Shown here: piece after piece, positions 1-4,920 of the stretch
Numbering within the stretch: position 1 is the stretch's first letter
Layout: each line of letters begins with the position of its first letter
From: an uncultured Clostridia bacterium
GTDB taxonomy: Bacteria > Bacillota > Clostridia > Lachnospirales > CAG-274
Assembly: GCA_946630405.1 (NCBI GenBank)
Contig: CAMOYW010000087.1
Location: forward strand, 1 to 5,558
Direction of reading: 5' to 3'
DNA length: 5,558 nt
Notes under the pieces: generated by a model
Told to the model about the DNA's origin: nothing
Database searches by the model: none
Seen by the model: the letters and a program-made list of their open reading frames with translations, nothing else
Translations under genes and position numbers: made by a program

Positions 1-18
1 CAATCGACCATGCACAAC

Positions 19-40
19 GGGCGGACACGCGGGTCCGCCC
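19..40. repeat. GC-rich palindrome, probable dispersed REP-like element
   Basis: An 8-bp perfect inverted repeat (GGGCGGAC at 19-26, GTCCGCCC at 33-40) surrounds a 6-nt loop. A second, 5-bp hairpin (CGGTA 44-48, TACCG 55-59) lies between it and the stop codon of the gene at 72-1202. Neither strand has a T-run after the stem, so this is not a typical intrinsic terminator, although it could stop or stabilise the 3' end of that transcript. GC-rich palindromes of this style recur between genes in many gut Clostridia; that is recalled knowledge, and copy number cannot be tested from one window. Confidence 0.55.
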
Positions 41-71
41 CTACGGTATTCATTTACCGAGTAAGACGTGT

Positions 72-1202
72 TTACTTAAACTCATCCAAAAAACTATGCT
101 TTTCTTCCCCTTTGTGCCAGCCTATCACCGTGGCGAGGTTTATGTTGTGGACACTTTGGAAAATGTTTTCCTCTATAAGGGGGCTTTCTTCCCGAAATTT
201 TTTGATAAGTTCCTTCATTTGCTCACGCTTTGAGCCGGAGCCTCCTCCGCATGTGGCACAGTGTTCCGTAAAGCGGCAGGCACATTGTATGAAGCTCAAT
301 TTGTTGTAGTCACGCCAAGCCTTTATATTTTCTTCCTTGACCATGTACAAGGGGCGTATAAGCTCCATTTCTTCAAAGTTTTGGCTTTTCAGGCGGGGGA
401 GCATGGTCTCGACCTTTCCGCTGTACAGCATGCCCATAAGTACGGTCTCTATCATATCGTCAAAATGGTGACCGAGGGCTATTTTGTTGCATCCGAGCTT
501 TTTCGCCTCGGAGTAGAGGTAGCCTCTCCTCATCCTTGCGCAAAGGTAGCAGGGGTTTTTGTCTATCTCCGCCACCGTGTCGAATATCTCACTTTTGAAA
601 ACAGTAAGAGGGATCCCTAAAAGCTTTGCATTATCCTGTATTATCTGCCAATTGTCGGCGTTGTAGCCGGGGTTCATGCACAAAAATACCAGCTCAAAGG
701 GAAATTTACCGTGTTTTTGTATTTCCTGCATTAGCTTTGCAAGCAGCATGGAATCCTTGCCGCCCGAAATGCACACGGCTATTTTGTCTCCAGGGGCAAG
801 CAGGTCGTATATCTGTATCGCTTTTGTAAAGCGGCACCATATCTTTTTGCGGAATTTTTTGATGATACTTCTTTCTATGTCGGCGGTGCGTTTTGCAAGC
901 TCCTCGCTCTTTAGCGATTCCGCAAGGTGAAGTCTCACATAGGAGCGCCATCCGCCCTCTATATTGTAAGCCTCAAAGCCTTGCCTTTCAAGATCCTCAA
1001 CAACGGGTATGCTGTTGTTTCCCGTGTGGCAAAGCACATATACGGGCTTGTCTTTCGGTATTTTGTCTGTCTCCCCGTAGGGTAGGTTTACGGCATTTTT
1101 ATACGTACCGCACCTGTATTCTTCGGGCTTTCTTATATCTATTATGGTTATTTTATCCTGATCGAGCCTGTTCAGCTCTTCTATGGTAATATTCTTCATC
1201 AT
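72..1202 (-). CDS. Rhodanese domain fused to TtcA-family PP-loop tRNA sulfurtransferase
   Basis: 376 residues with two domains. Residues 1-92 are a rhodanese domain: IDIRKPEEY at 21-29, active-site loop CHTGNNS with the sulfur-carrying cysteine C58, and the closing GGWRSY at 83-88. Residues about 110-365 are an N-type PP-loop ATPase with SGGKDS at 146-151. The PCYLC motif (C218, C221), the RRGYLY segment, GHHFDD at 244-249 and the later C307 follow the motif order of TtcA, which uses three cysteines to hold a 4Fe-4S cluster and adds sulfur to cytidine 32 of tRNA. The inference is a cytoplasmic tRNA thiolase in which the rhodanese domain delivers persulfide sulfur. The exact tRNA base is not shown by the sequence. 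Two adjacent ATGs exist (1202 and 1199). GGAGG is 3 nt before the first and 6 nt before the second, so the true start may be Met2. TilS is a more distant alternative, but the PCxxC motif argues against it. Confidence 0.9.
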   Translation of the reverse strand: MMKNITIEELNRLDQDKITIIDIRKPEEYRCGTYKNAVNLPYGETDKIPKDKPVYVLCHTGNNSIPVVEDLERQGFEAYNIEGGWRSYVRLHLAESLKSEELAKRTADIERSIIKKFRKKIWCRFTKAIQIYDLLAPGDKIAVCISGGKDSMLLAKLMQEIQKHGKFPFELVFLCMNPGYNADNWQIIQDNAKLLGIPLTVFKSEIFDTVAEIDKNPCYLCARMRRGYLYSEAKKLGCNKIALGHHFDDMIETVLMGMLYSGKVETMLPRLKSQNFEEMELIRPLYMVKEENIKAWRDYNKLSFIQCACRFTEHCATCGGGSGSKREQMKELIKKFREESPLIEENIFQSVHNINLATVIGWHKGEEKHSFLDEFK

Positions 1203-1205
1203 TTT

Positions 1206-1246
1206 CCTCCCGCCGTTATAGTATAGTAAGAATGTGGATTTGTCAA
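1206..1246 (-). promoter_or_regulatory. Promoter and ribosome binding site of the rhodanese-TtcA gene
   Basis: On the minus strand a consensus -35 TTGACA lies at 1241-1246. An overlapping -10 follows: TACTAT at 1218-1223 with a 17-bp spacer, or TATACT at 1220-1225 with a 15-bp spacer. GGGAGG at 1206-1211 is the Shine-Dalgarno site. Transcription would begin near 1211-1213, so the leader would be only about 10 nt and the ribosome site would sit at the very 5' end of the message. Sequence match only. Confidence 0.65.
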
Positions 1247-1650
1247 TGCTTTTTCTCTTTGTCGGTAATGTATAAATTGAGCATGATAAAATTGTAAATA
1301 ATTACAAGTATAAAATATTTGTTATAAGATGTAGTATTCTTAACAAAGTATTATAATAACTCTAATAATTCTAATAATTCTCTAATTTATGCAACTTTTT
1401 CTCTAATCAAATTTTAATCTTCCGTCATTTAGCACAAATTTATTGCTTTTAAATGTATCTGAAAAGCCTTAAAATATAAGAAATACACAGATATATCGTT
1501 AAATAAATATTAACATAATTAAAATTGTGCTTTTTTGCCTATAAAACCGTGTAAAAATTGCACAAAAGATAATTCTGCTGTACATTTTGTCTAATTCAAA
1601 AATCAAATATGGTAAAGTTGCTCAATTTAAAAGGATATAATTTAGAAATT
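1247..1650. other. AT-rich divergent intergenic region without a gene
   Basis: About 400 bases of very AT-rich DNA between two divergently transcribed genes. No convincing reading frame or RNA gene is visible. It holds a tandem 9-bp repeat (TCTAATAAT at 1361-1369 and 1370-1378) and three copies of one hexamer in alternating orientation: GCACAA at 1432-1437, TTGTGC at 1525-1530 and GCACAA at 1560-1565. It most likely serves as the upstream control region of the pectate lyase gene. Confidence 0.6.
1636..1641 (+). promoter_or_regulatory. Possible -10 element of the pectate lyase gene
   Basis: A perfect TATAAT lies 138 bp ahead of the start codon. No good -35 lies 16-18 bp upstream; the nearest candidate, TTGCTC at 1618-1623, is only 12 bp away. 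If real, the promoter would need an activator, which would suit a substrate-induced enzyme. In DNA this AT-rich the hexamer could be chance. Confidence 0.35.
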
Positions 1651-1676
1651 ATTGCCGTATATTTTAAAACGGCAAT
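1651..1676 (+). promoter_or_regulatory. Stem-loop at the predicted 5' end of the pectate lyase mRNA
   Basis: ATTGCCGT at 1651-1658 and ACGGCAAT at 1669-1676 form an 8-bp perfect stem with a 10-nt loop. It starts 10 nt after the possible -10, so it would form at or near the 5' end of the transcript, where hairpins can protect an mRNA from decay. Because it is a perfect palindrome beside a promoter, it could equally be an operator in DNA. The sequence does not decide between these. Confidence 0.45.
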
Positions 1677-1723
1677 TTAGTAATATGTCAACAGTTCGGA
1701 ACGGATGCAAAGGCAAGGCAACC

Positions 1724-1767
1724 AAACCGAAAGAGAACGATTATTAAGAAGGAAAAACCGAAAGGGG
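1724..1767 (+). promoter_or_regulatory. Pectate lyase leader: repeated 10-mer and ribosome binding site
   Basis: The 10-mer AAACCGAAAG occurs at 1724-1733 and again at 1755-1764, 31 nt apart. The second copy runs into the only usable Shine-Dalgarno site, AAGGGG at 1762-1767, which is 11 nt before the ATG at 1779. A better purine run, AAGAAGGA at 1746-1753, is too far upstream (25 nt). An upstream TTCGG at 1695-1699 can pair with the CCGAA inside either copy. The start at 1779 is supported by the signal peptide that follows at once. Confidence 0.45.
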
Positions 1768-1778
1768 TCAAACACAAA

Positions 1779-3299
1779 ATGAAAGCACTCGGAAGATTAA
1801 CTGCAAGTGTACTCACGGTAGCACTCACAGGTGCTATGCTTGCAACAAGTGTATTTGCAAGCACAACAAAGAGCTGGAACTTCAAGGATTCAAGTTTCAA
1901 GAGCCTCGGAACACTCACATCAAACAAGACGATCGACAGCCTGGGTCTTTACGCCAACAGCTCCAAGACAATGAGCGTCGTATCAGACAGCCAGACACTC
2001 TCGGGCACAAGCTACACCTACGCACTTAACTTAGGCGGAGCGGGCAAGGTAGATTCATCCGACAGATACCGTGCCGTACAGGTCCCCGTTACCAAGAACG
2101 GAACAAACGTACTTAAGATAACAATGCGTTCCACGGGTTCAAGCTCTAGAAGCCTTATAATCGGTAACGCATCGGGCGGAAAGTTCACTACCCTTACCGC
2201 AGGCACATCCATAAGCACACAGACATATACCTACACTGGTAATAACTCGGTGGTATATCTCTATTCTTCAAACAGTGCTATCAACATTTATAAAATACAG
2301 GTAGATTCATCCGACAGCTCAAGTTCATCTTCAAGCAGCTCAAGCTCAAGCAGCTCATCTTCAAGCTCAAGCTCAAGTTCTTCAAGTTCTTCAAGTTCTT
2401 CAAGCTCATCTGCTGCTTCGGGCACGATCACCGTTGACGGCAGCGGAAGCTACACCACACTTGCGGCAGCTTATGCAAAGGCAAGCAGCGGCTCTACCAT
2501 AACACTCGGAAGCGGTACTTTCTATGAGACAGCTACCACAAAGGTAACAAAGAAAGTTACCATAAAGGGCGCAGGCTCGGGTAAGACCGTACTTAACTAC
2601 TCCAAGATGAGCACAAGCGACTCCGCAAGAGGTATACAGGTATCGGGAAGCGGTGTTACCATCTCAGACCTTGCTGTTACAAAGGCAGGCGATAACGGTA
2701 TCTACATCAGCGGCGACAGCACTACCGTACAGAATGTAAACATCTCCTATTGCCAGGATACGGGTCTCCAGATATCAAACGGCGGCTCAAACAGCTACAT
2801 TTACAACGTAACATCCAACAACAACTATGACGATAAGACAAGCGGTGAGAATGCGGACGGTTTTGCCGTTAAGCTCGATGTAGGCAGCGGCAACGTGCTT
2901 AAATACTGCTATGCCAACTACAACTCCGACGATGGTTTCGACTTCTACAGAGCAGGCTATCCCGTTAAGCTTTACAACTGTGAAGCCAACTATGCGGGCG
3001 TAGACGAAGGTAACGGTAACGGCTTCAAGATCGGCGGCGACTATTCCGCAGACAACCACTACCTTGAAAGCTGCTCCGCAAAGGGCAACAAGCTTCGCGG
3101 CTACGACCAGAACAACAACACGGGCGCTCTTACACTTGTAAGCTGCACGGGTACAAACAACTACATCAACTTCTACATTACGATATCTTCAAGCTACAGC
3201 TGCGGAACACACACATTAAAGAATTGTGTATCTTCGGGCGGTACTTCCAAAGACGTTATCAAGAACGCAAACTGCTCAGGCTGTACATTCAACACCTGA
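1779..3299 (+). CDS. Secreted pectate lyase, polysaccharide lyase family 9, with polyserine linker
   Basis: 506 residues. A signal peptide (K2, R6, hydrophobic 11-22, cleavage after VFA at 27) exports it. Residues 28-177 form a beta-rich, probably beta-sandwich domain of a kind I recall in front of clostridial PL9 modules; carbohydrate binding is likely but unproven. Residues 180-211 are 32 consecutive serines, a flexible linker. Residues 215-506 are a right-handed parallel beta-helix of family PL9, which cleaves polygalacturonate by calcium-dependent beta-elimination. Expected active-site residues are present: D360 in NADGF, D384, D385 and D388 in NSDDGFD, and the catalytic base K417 in GNGFKIGG. 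The D360-D384-D388 spacing (24 and 4) equals that of D209-D233-D237 in Pel9A of Dickeya chrysanthemi; the gap to the lysine is 7 shorter. No dockerin, SLH or LPXTG sorting signal is seen, so the enzyme is probably released. Codons favour AAC, TTC and AAG, suggesting high expression. It is a single-gene transcription unit. Confidence 0.92.
   Translation: MKALGRLTASVLTVALTGAMLATSVFASTTKSWNFKDSSFKSLGTLTSNKTIDSLGLYANSSKTMSVVSDSQTLSGTSYTYALNLGGAGKVDSSDRYRAVQVPVTKNGTNVLKITMRSTGSSSRSLIIGNASGGKFTTLTAGTSISTQTYTYTGNNSVVYLYSSNSAINIYKIQVDSSDSSSSSSSSSSSSSSSSSSSSSSSSSSSSSSSSAASGTITVDGSGSYTTLAAAYAKASSGSTITLGSGTFYETATTKVTKKVTIKGAGSGKTVLNYSKMSTSDSARGIQVSGSGVTISDLAVTKAGDNGIYISGDSTTVQNVNISYCQDTGLQISNGGSNSYIYNVTSNNNYDDKTSGENADGFAVKLDVGSGNVLKYCYANYNSDDGFDFYRAGYPVKLYNCEANYAGVDEGNGNGFKIGGDYSADNHYLESCSAKGNKLRGYDQNNNTGALTLVSCTGTNNYINFYITISSSYSCGTHTLKNCVSSGGTSKDVIKNANCSGCTFNT
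2316..2411 (+). repeat. Polyserine-coding repeat, 32 codons
   Basis: Thirty-two serine codons in a row (residues 180-211) use a mixture of AGC, AGT, TCA and TCT. Toward the 3' end the 9-mer AGTTCTTCA is repeated three times without a mismatch (2376-2402), a sign of recent slippage or duplication. Any change by whole units keeps the reading frame and only alters linker length. Confidence 0.95.
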
Positions 3300-3322
3300 T
3301 AAAACACTATAAACCCCTTATT

Positions 3323-3358
3323 GGTGGTGTGAAAAGCAAATTTTCACACCACCTTGTT
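3323..3358 (+). terminator. Intrinsic terminator of the pectate lyase gene
   Basis: A perfect 13-bp stem (3323-3335 with 3341-3353) has a 5-nt loop GCAAA and is followed by a T-rich tail TTGTTAT. It begins 24 bases after the TGA stop. The T-run is imperfect, but the long stem makes the call strong. The inner A4/T4 part could also help stop transcripts coming from the right. Confidence 0.85.
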
Positions 3359-3365
3359 ATATATT

Positions 3366-3404
3366 AAAAATCCCCTGCATAACAGGATTAGGTCGTGCAG
3401 GGGA
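3366..3404 (-). terminator. Intrinsic terminator of the Rpn-family gene
   Basis: Read on the minus strand, a 9-bp stem (TGCAGGGGA at 3396-3404 pairs with its complement at 3371-3379 on the plus strand) encloses a 16-nt loop. A run of five T then follows (3366-3370 as A on the plus strand). It lies just after the double stop TAATAA of the gene at 3414-4265. It faces the pectate lyase terminator, so the convergent genes are separated by two independent terminators. Confidence 0.8.
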
Positions 3405-3413
3405 AATCGTTTA

Positions 3414-3611
3414 TTACTCGTCTTTAAGTCCCGATATCTCTTTAAATTCTTCAACGGTCATATTTGCTTGTTCCGCCGCCTGAGAAACGGATAAGAGTTT
3501 TTTCTTTACAAGGTCTAAAAGTGTAAAAAGAATACCTTCTTCTCTTGCAAATTGTTTTTCATTGTTTACATACAGATCAAATTGTCTATCAATATCGGAA
3601 AAAGCTAACAT
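3414..3611 (-). CDS. Possible gene-within-gene: separately translated Rpn C-terminal domain (RpnS-like)
   Basis: In the same frame as the Rpn gene, Met219 (codon 3611-3609) could start a 65-residue protein ending at the same stop. It is preceded by AAAGGAGGT at 3630-3622, a nearly perfect Shine-Dalgarno site 10-11 nt before the ATG and clearly better than the GAGAGG of the full-length start. The product would be a small, charged, helical protein with FAREEG and LLDLVKKKLLSVSQAAEQANMTVEEF. In E. coli, Rpn C-terminal domains translated this way (RpnS) dimerise and block the toxic full-length nuclease. Caution: the site arises from Lys-Glu-Val codons in a charged helix (EKEV at 212-215), so chance remains possible, and no product is proven. 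Confidence 0.5.
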   Translation of the reverse strand: MLAFSDIDRQFDLYVNNEKQFAREEGILFTLLDLVKKKLLSVSQAAEQANMTVEEFKEISGLKDE

Positions 3612-4265
3612 AATTCCTGATACCTCCTTTTCACGAGATCTCAAATATTCTGCCAACACATTTTCGTTTTCACAAATTTTAATGGTTTCACTCACTGCTT
3701 TTGCGTTTCTGCCGTACATTTTTACCTGTTCATTGTATACTTTTGTAAAGCGGACGTATTGCTGGATTATATCGTCGTTTTTGCCGTCGGTAATTACTTT
3801 TACATGCACATCTATAACGGAGTTTTCACCGTCCATAAACAGTTTAGACAAAGAAAGTTCTTTGGGAATGTTGTTTTTATCGTCTCCCGAATATATTAAA
3901 TATAATTCGGGTTTGGGAAATTTAACTTTTCTTGAACCGTACAGAGATTGTTCCGTATCTTCAAAATAATCGTAATAAGTTTCCGCAAGGTATATGAACA
4001 TACGCATAACGATATTTTCAGACCAGGAAGATTGTTGCTCTATAAGCATGATCAGCTTGTTTCCGACCATAAAACCCACATCATTGTAAAGTGTAGCCAT
4101 GATAACGCTTTCAAGGGTAACGTGTTTTATGTCATCTTCGGTTACTGTTTCGTTGGGATGTAAAGCCATATATAGCTGTGCCGCATATTTTTTTATTCCA
4201 AAAAGATTTCGGAAAACCGAATCTTTTGCAATATATTTTGATTTTGTTTCGCCGTTAACGTTCAT
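3414..4265 (-). CDS. Rpn-family PD-(D/E)XK nuclease
   Basis: 283 residues. The N-terminal two thirds resemble the Rpn (recombination-promoting nuclease) family, often annotated as putative transposases: KDSVFRNLFG at 14-23, the D62 region YNDVGF, the core strand KLIMLIEQQS at 70-79, and PELYLIYSG at 119-127. D62 with E76-x-Q78 gives the D...ExQ form of the PD-(D/E)XK metal site, as expected for Rpn proteins. The C-terminal part (about 219-283) is charged and helical and ends in LLSVSQAAEQANMTVEEF, a tail typical of clostridial members. Rpn proteins cut DNA; those studied in E. coli are toxins with a role in phage defence, held in check by their own separately translated C-terminal domain. The start at 4265 is supported by GAGAGG at 4275-4280 and a good promoter. 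The gene stands alone, with its own terminator, and ends in two consecutive stops. Function in this organism is inferred. Confidence 0.85.
   Translation of the reverse strand: MNVNGETKSKYIAKDSVFRNLFGIKKYAAQLYMALHPNETVTEDDIKHVTLESVIMATLYNDVGFMVGNKLIMLIEQQSSWSENIVMRMFIYLAETYYDYFEDTEQSLYGSRKVKFPKPELYLIYSGDDKNNIPKELSLSKLFMDGENSVIDVHVKVITDGKNDDIIQQYVRFTKVYNEQVKMYGRNAKAVSETIKICENENVLAEYLRSREKEVSGIMLAFSDIDRQFDLYVNNEKQFAREEGILFTLLDLVKKKLLSVSQAAEQANMTVEEFKEISGLKDE
3622..3631 (-). promoter_or_regulatory. Intragenic Shine-Dalgarno site ahead of Met219 of the Rpn gene
   Basis: The minus strand reads AAAAGGAGGT from 3631 to 3622, complementary over AAGGAGGT to the 3' end of 16S rRNA. The next ATG in any frame downstream is in frame with the gene, 11 nt after the AGGAGG core. 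The spacing is slightly longer than the usual 5-9 nt but workable. Confidence 0.55.
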
Positions 4266-4288
4266 AATACTACACCTCTCTTGTGTAT

Positions 4289-4317
4289 ATTATAACCTAT
4301 ATGCGGTCGTATTGCAA
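4289..4317 (-). promoter_or_regulatory. Sigma-A-type promoter of the Rpn-family gene
   Basis: On the minus strand a -35 TTGCAA (4312-4317, four of six consensus bases) and a perfect -10 TATAAT (4289-4294) are separated by exactly 17 bp. Transcription would start near 4282, giving a leader of about 17 nt that holds GAGAGG (4275-4280) as the ribosome site. Just upstream, AGAAT (4325-4329) and ATTCT (4338-4342) form a short inverted repeat of unknown meaning. Confidence 0.7.
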
Positions 4318-4378
4318 GGGATTTAGAATATTTTATAATTCTTTTGTATTAATATTTCATAAAAAGTGATGTGACAAT

Positions 4379-4419
4379 AAAAAAGGATATGAAAAACGTT
4401 TGTTCTCCATATCCCTTTT
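4379..4419 (-). terminator. Intrinsic terminator of the small repeat-protein gene
   Basis: On the minus strand GGATATGG-like and CATATCC arms (4408-4414 with 4385-4391, 7 bp, then 4 A-T pairs after one bulged base at 4415) surround a 16-nt loop. Six T residues follow (A at 4379-4384 on the plus strand). It lies 11 bases after the TAA of the gene at 4431-4832. The opposite side also has T4, so it may work weakly in both directions. Confidence 0.75.
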
Positions 4420-4430
4420 GTTTTACCGTA

Positions 4431-4832
4431 TTATGCTTCGGTCACTTCCTGAGTTGTTGTTTCGGTCGTTGCTTCTGCATTTTTTGCGGGCTTTCTTGAA
4501 GGTTTGCGGTTAGGTCTTGACTTCTTGTTAAAAGTCTTGTCCGTAGCATCCGTCGCACCTTCGGGTTTAGCCTTGCGTTCCTTTACGGTGCCGTCCTCGT
4601 TGAGAACTTTACGTTCCTTCACGGTGCCGTCCTCGTTGAGGGCAGGTCTTTTTCTTGCCTTTCTTTCACCCGTTGCGTTGTCCGAATGTTTTTTGCAACT
4701 CTTTGCGGTTTGGTCGGCGGTTTCGGTGCTTTCCACTGCGGAACCCGATACCGTTTCATCTTCGGCGTATACACATACTGTTGCCGTTGTAAGCATTGCG
4801 GCTACCATTACCGAATAAAAAAATCTTTTCAT
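4431..4832 (-). CDS. Small secreted charged protein with 12-residue repeats, function unknown
   Basis: 133 residues, not recognised. Residues 1-23 look like a signal peptide (K2, R3, hydrophobic core, VYA cleavage site before E24); the cysteine at 20 has no lipobox context, so a lipoprotein is unlikely. The mature part is low in hydrophobic residues and probably disordered. It has an acidic, Thr/Ser/Glu-rich start (24-43), a Lys/Arg-rich middle (47-117), and a Thr/Glu-rich end (119-133). Two tandem copies of (A/V)LNEDGTVKERK occupy 64-75 and 76-87. The single mature cysteine is C46. The ribosome site GAAAGGGGG (4840-4848) is 7 nt before the ATG. The gene lies 88 bp after the dGTPase-like gene with no clear terminator between, so it may be partly co-transcribed. 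A surface, wall-polymer or polyanion-binding role is only a guess from charge. Confidence 0.75.
   Translation of the reverse strand: MKRFFYSVMVAAMLTTATVCVYAEDETVSGSAVESTETADQTAKSCKKHSDNATGERKARKRPALNEDGTVKERKVLNEDGTVKERKAKPEGATDATDKTFNKKSRPNRKPSRKPAKNAEATTETTTQEVTEA
4572..4643 (-). repeat. Tandem 36-bp coding repeat, two copies
   Basis: Copies at 4608-4643 and 4572-4607 encode the (A/V)LNEDGTVKERK units of the small secreted protein. A 29-base stretch (4576-4604 and 4612-4640) differs at only one position. Such near-identity at the DNA level points to recent duplication, and copy number may vary between strains. Confidence 0.95.
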
Positions 4833-4839
4833 TGGAATA

Positions 4840-4848
4840 CCCCCTTTC
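4840..4848 (-). promoter_or_regulatory. Ribosome binding site of the small secreted protein
   Basis: The minus strand reads GAAAGGGGG, 7 nt before the ATG at 4832. It shares the AAAGGGG form with the pectate lyase gene rather than AGGAGG. No convincing -35/-10 pair was found in the 88-bp gap to the right. Confidence 0.7.
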
Positions 4849-4920
4849 GATTTTTTTACATAGTACTATTTGTAAATTAAAAAATCATTAGAGGATAGTA
4901 AAGGTTTTATTATATTGTTA

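Noticed and set aside
10..309. Plus-strand open frame at the left edge
   Set aside because: It lies mostly opposite the rhodanese-TtcA gene, crosses the REP-like palindrome and shows no domain or ribosome site.
1686..1778. Cyclic-di-GMP riboswitch in the pectate lyase leader
   Set aside because: GATGCAAAGGCAA recalls part of the GEMM-I core, but the paired stems and other conserved positions are missing.
2316..2411. CRISPR-like or minisatellite array
   Set aside because: The repeats are serine codons inside an open coding frame with no spacers.
3414..4265. Insertion sequence transposase
   Set aside because: Rpn proteins are often labelled putative transposases, but the D...ExQ site is of the PD-(D/E)XK nuclease type and no terminal inverted repeats or target duplication were seen.
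4389..4405. CcpA cre-like site (TGAAAAACGTTTGTT)
   Set aside because: The spacing is off by one base, and it lies in the loop of a terminator rather than at a promoter.
4504..4818. Plus-strand open frame with repeated LRSFTVPSS units
   Set aside because: Its repeats are the antisense shadow of the tandem repeat in the minus-strand secreted protein, which has a signal peptide, ribosome site and terminator.
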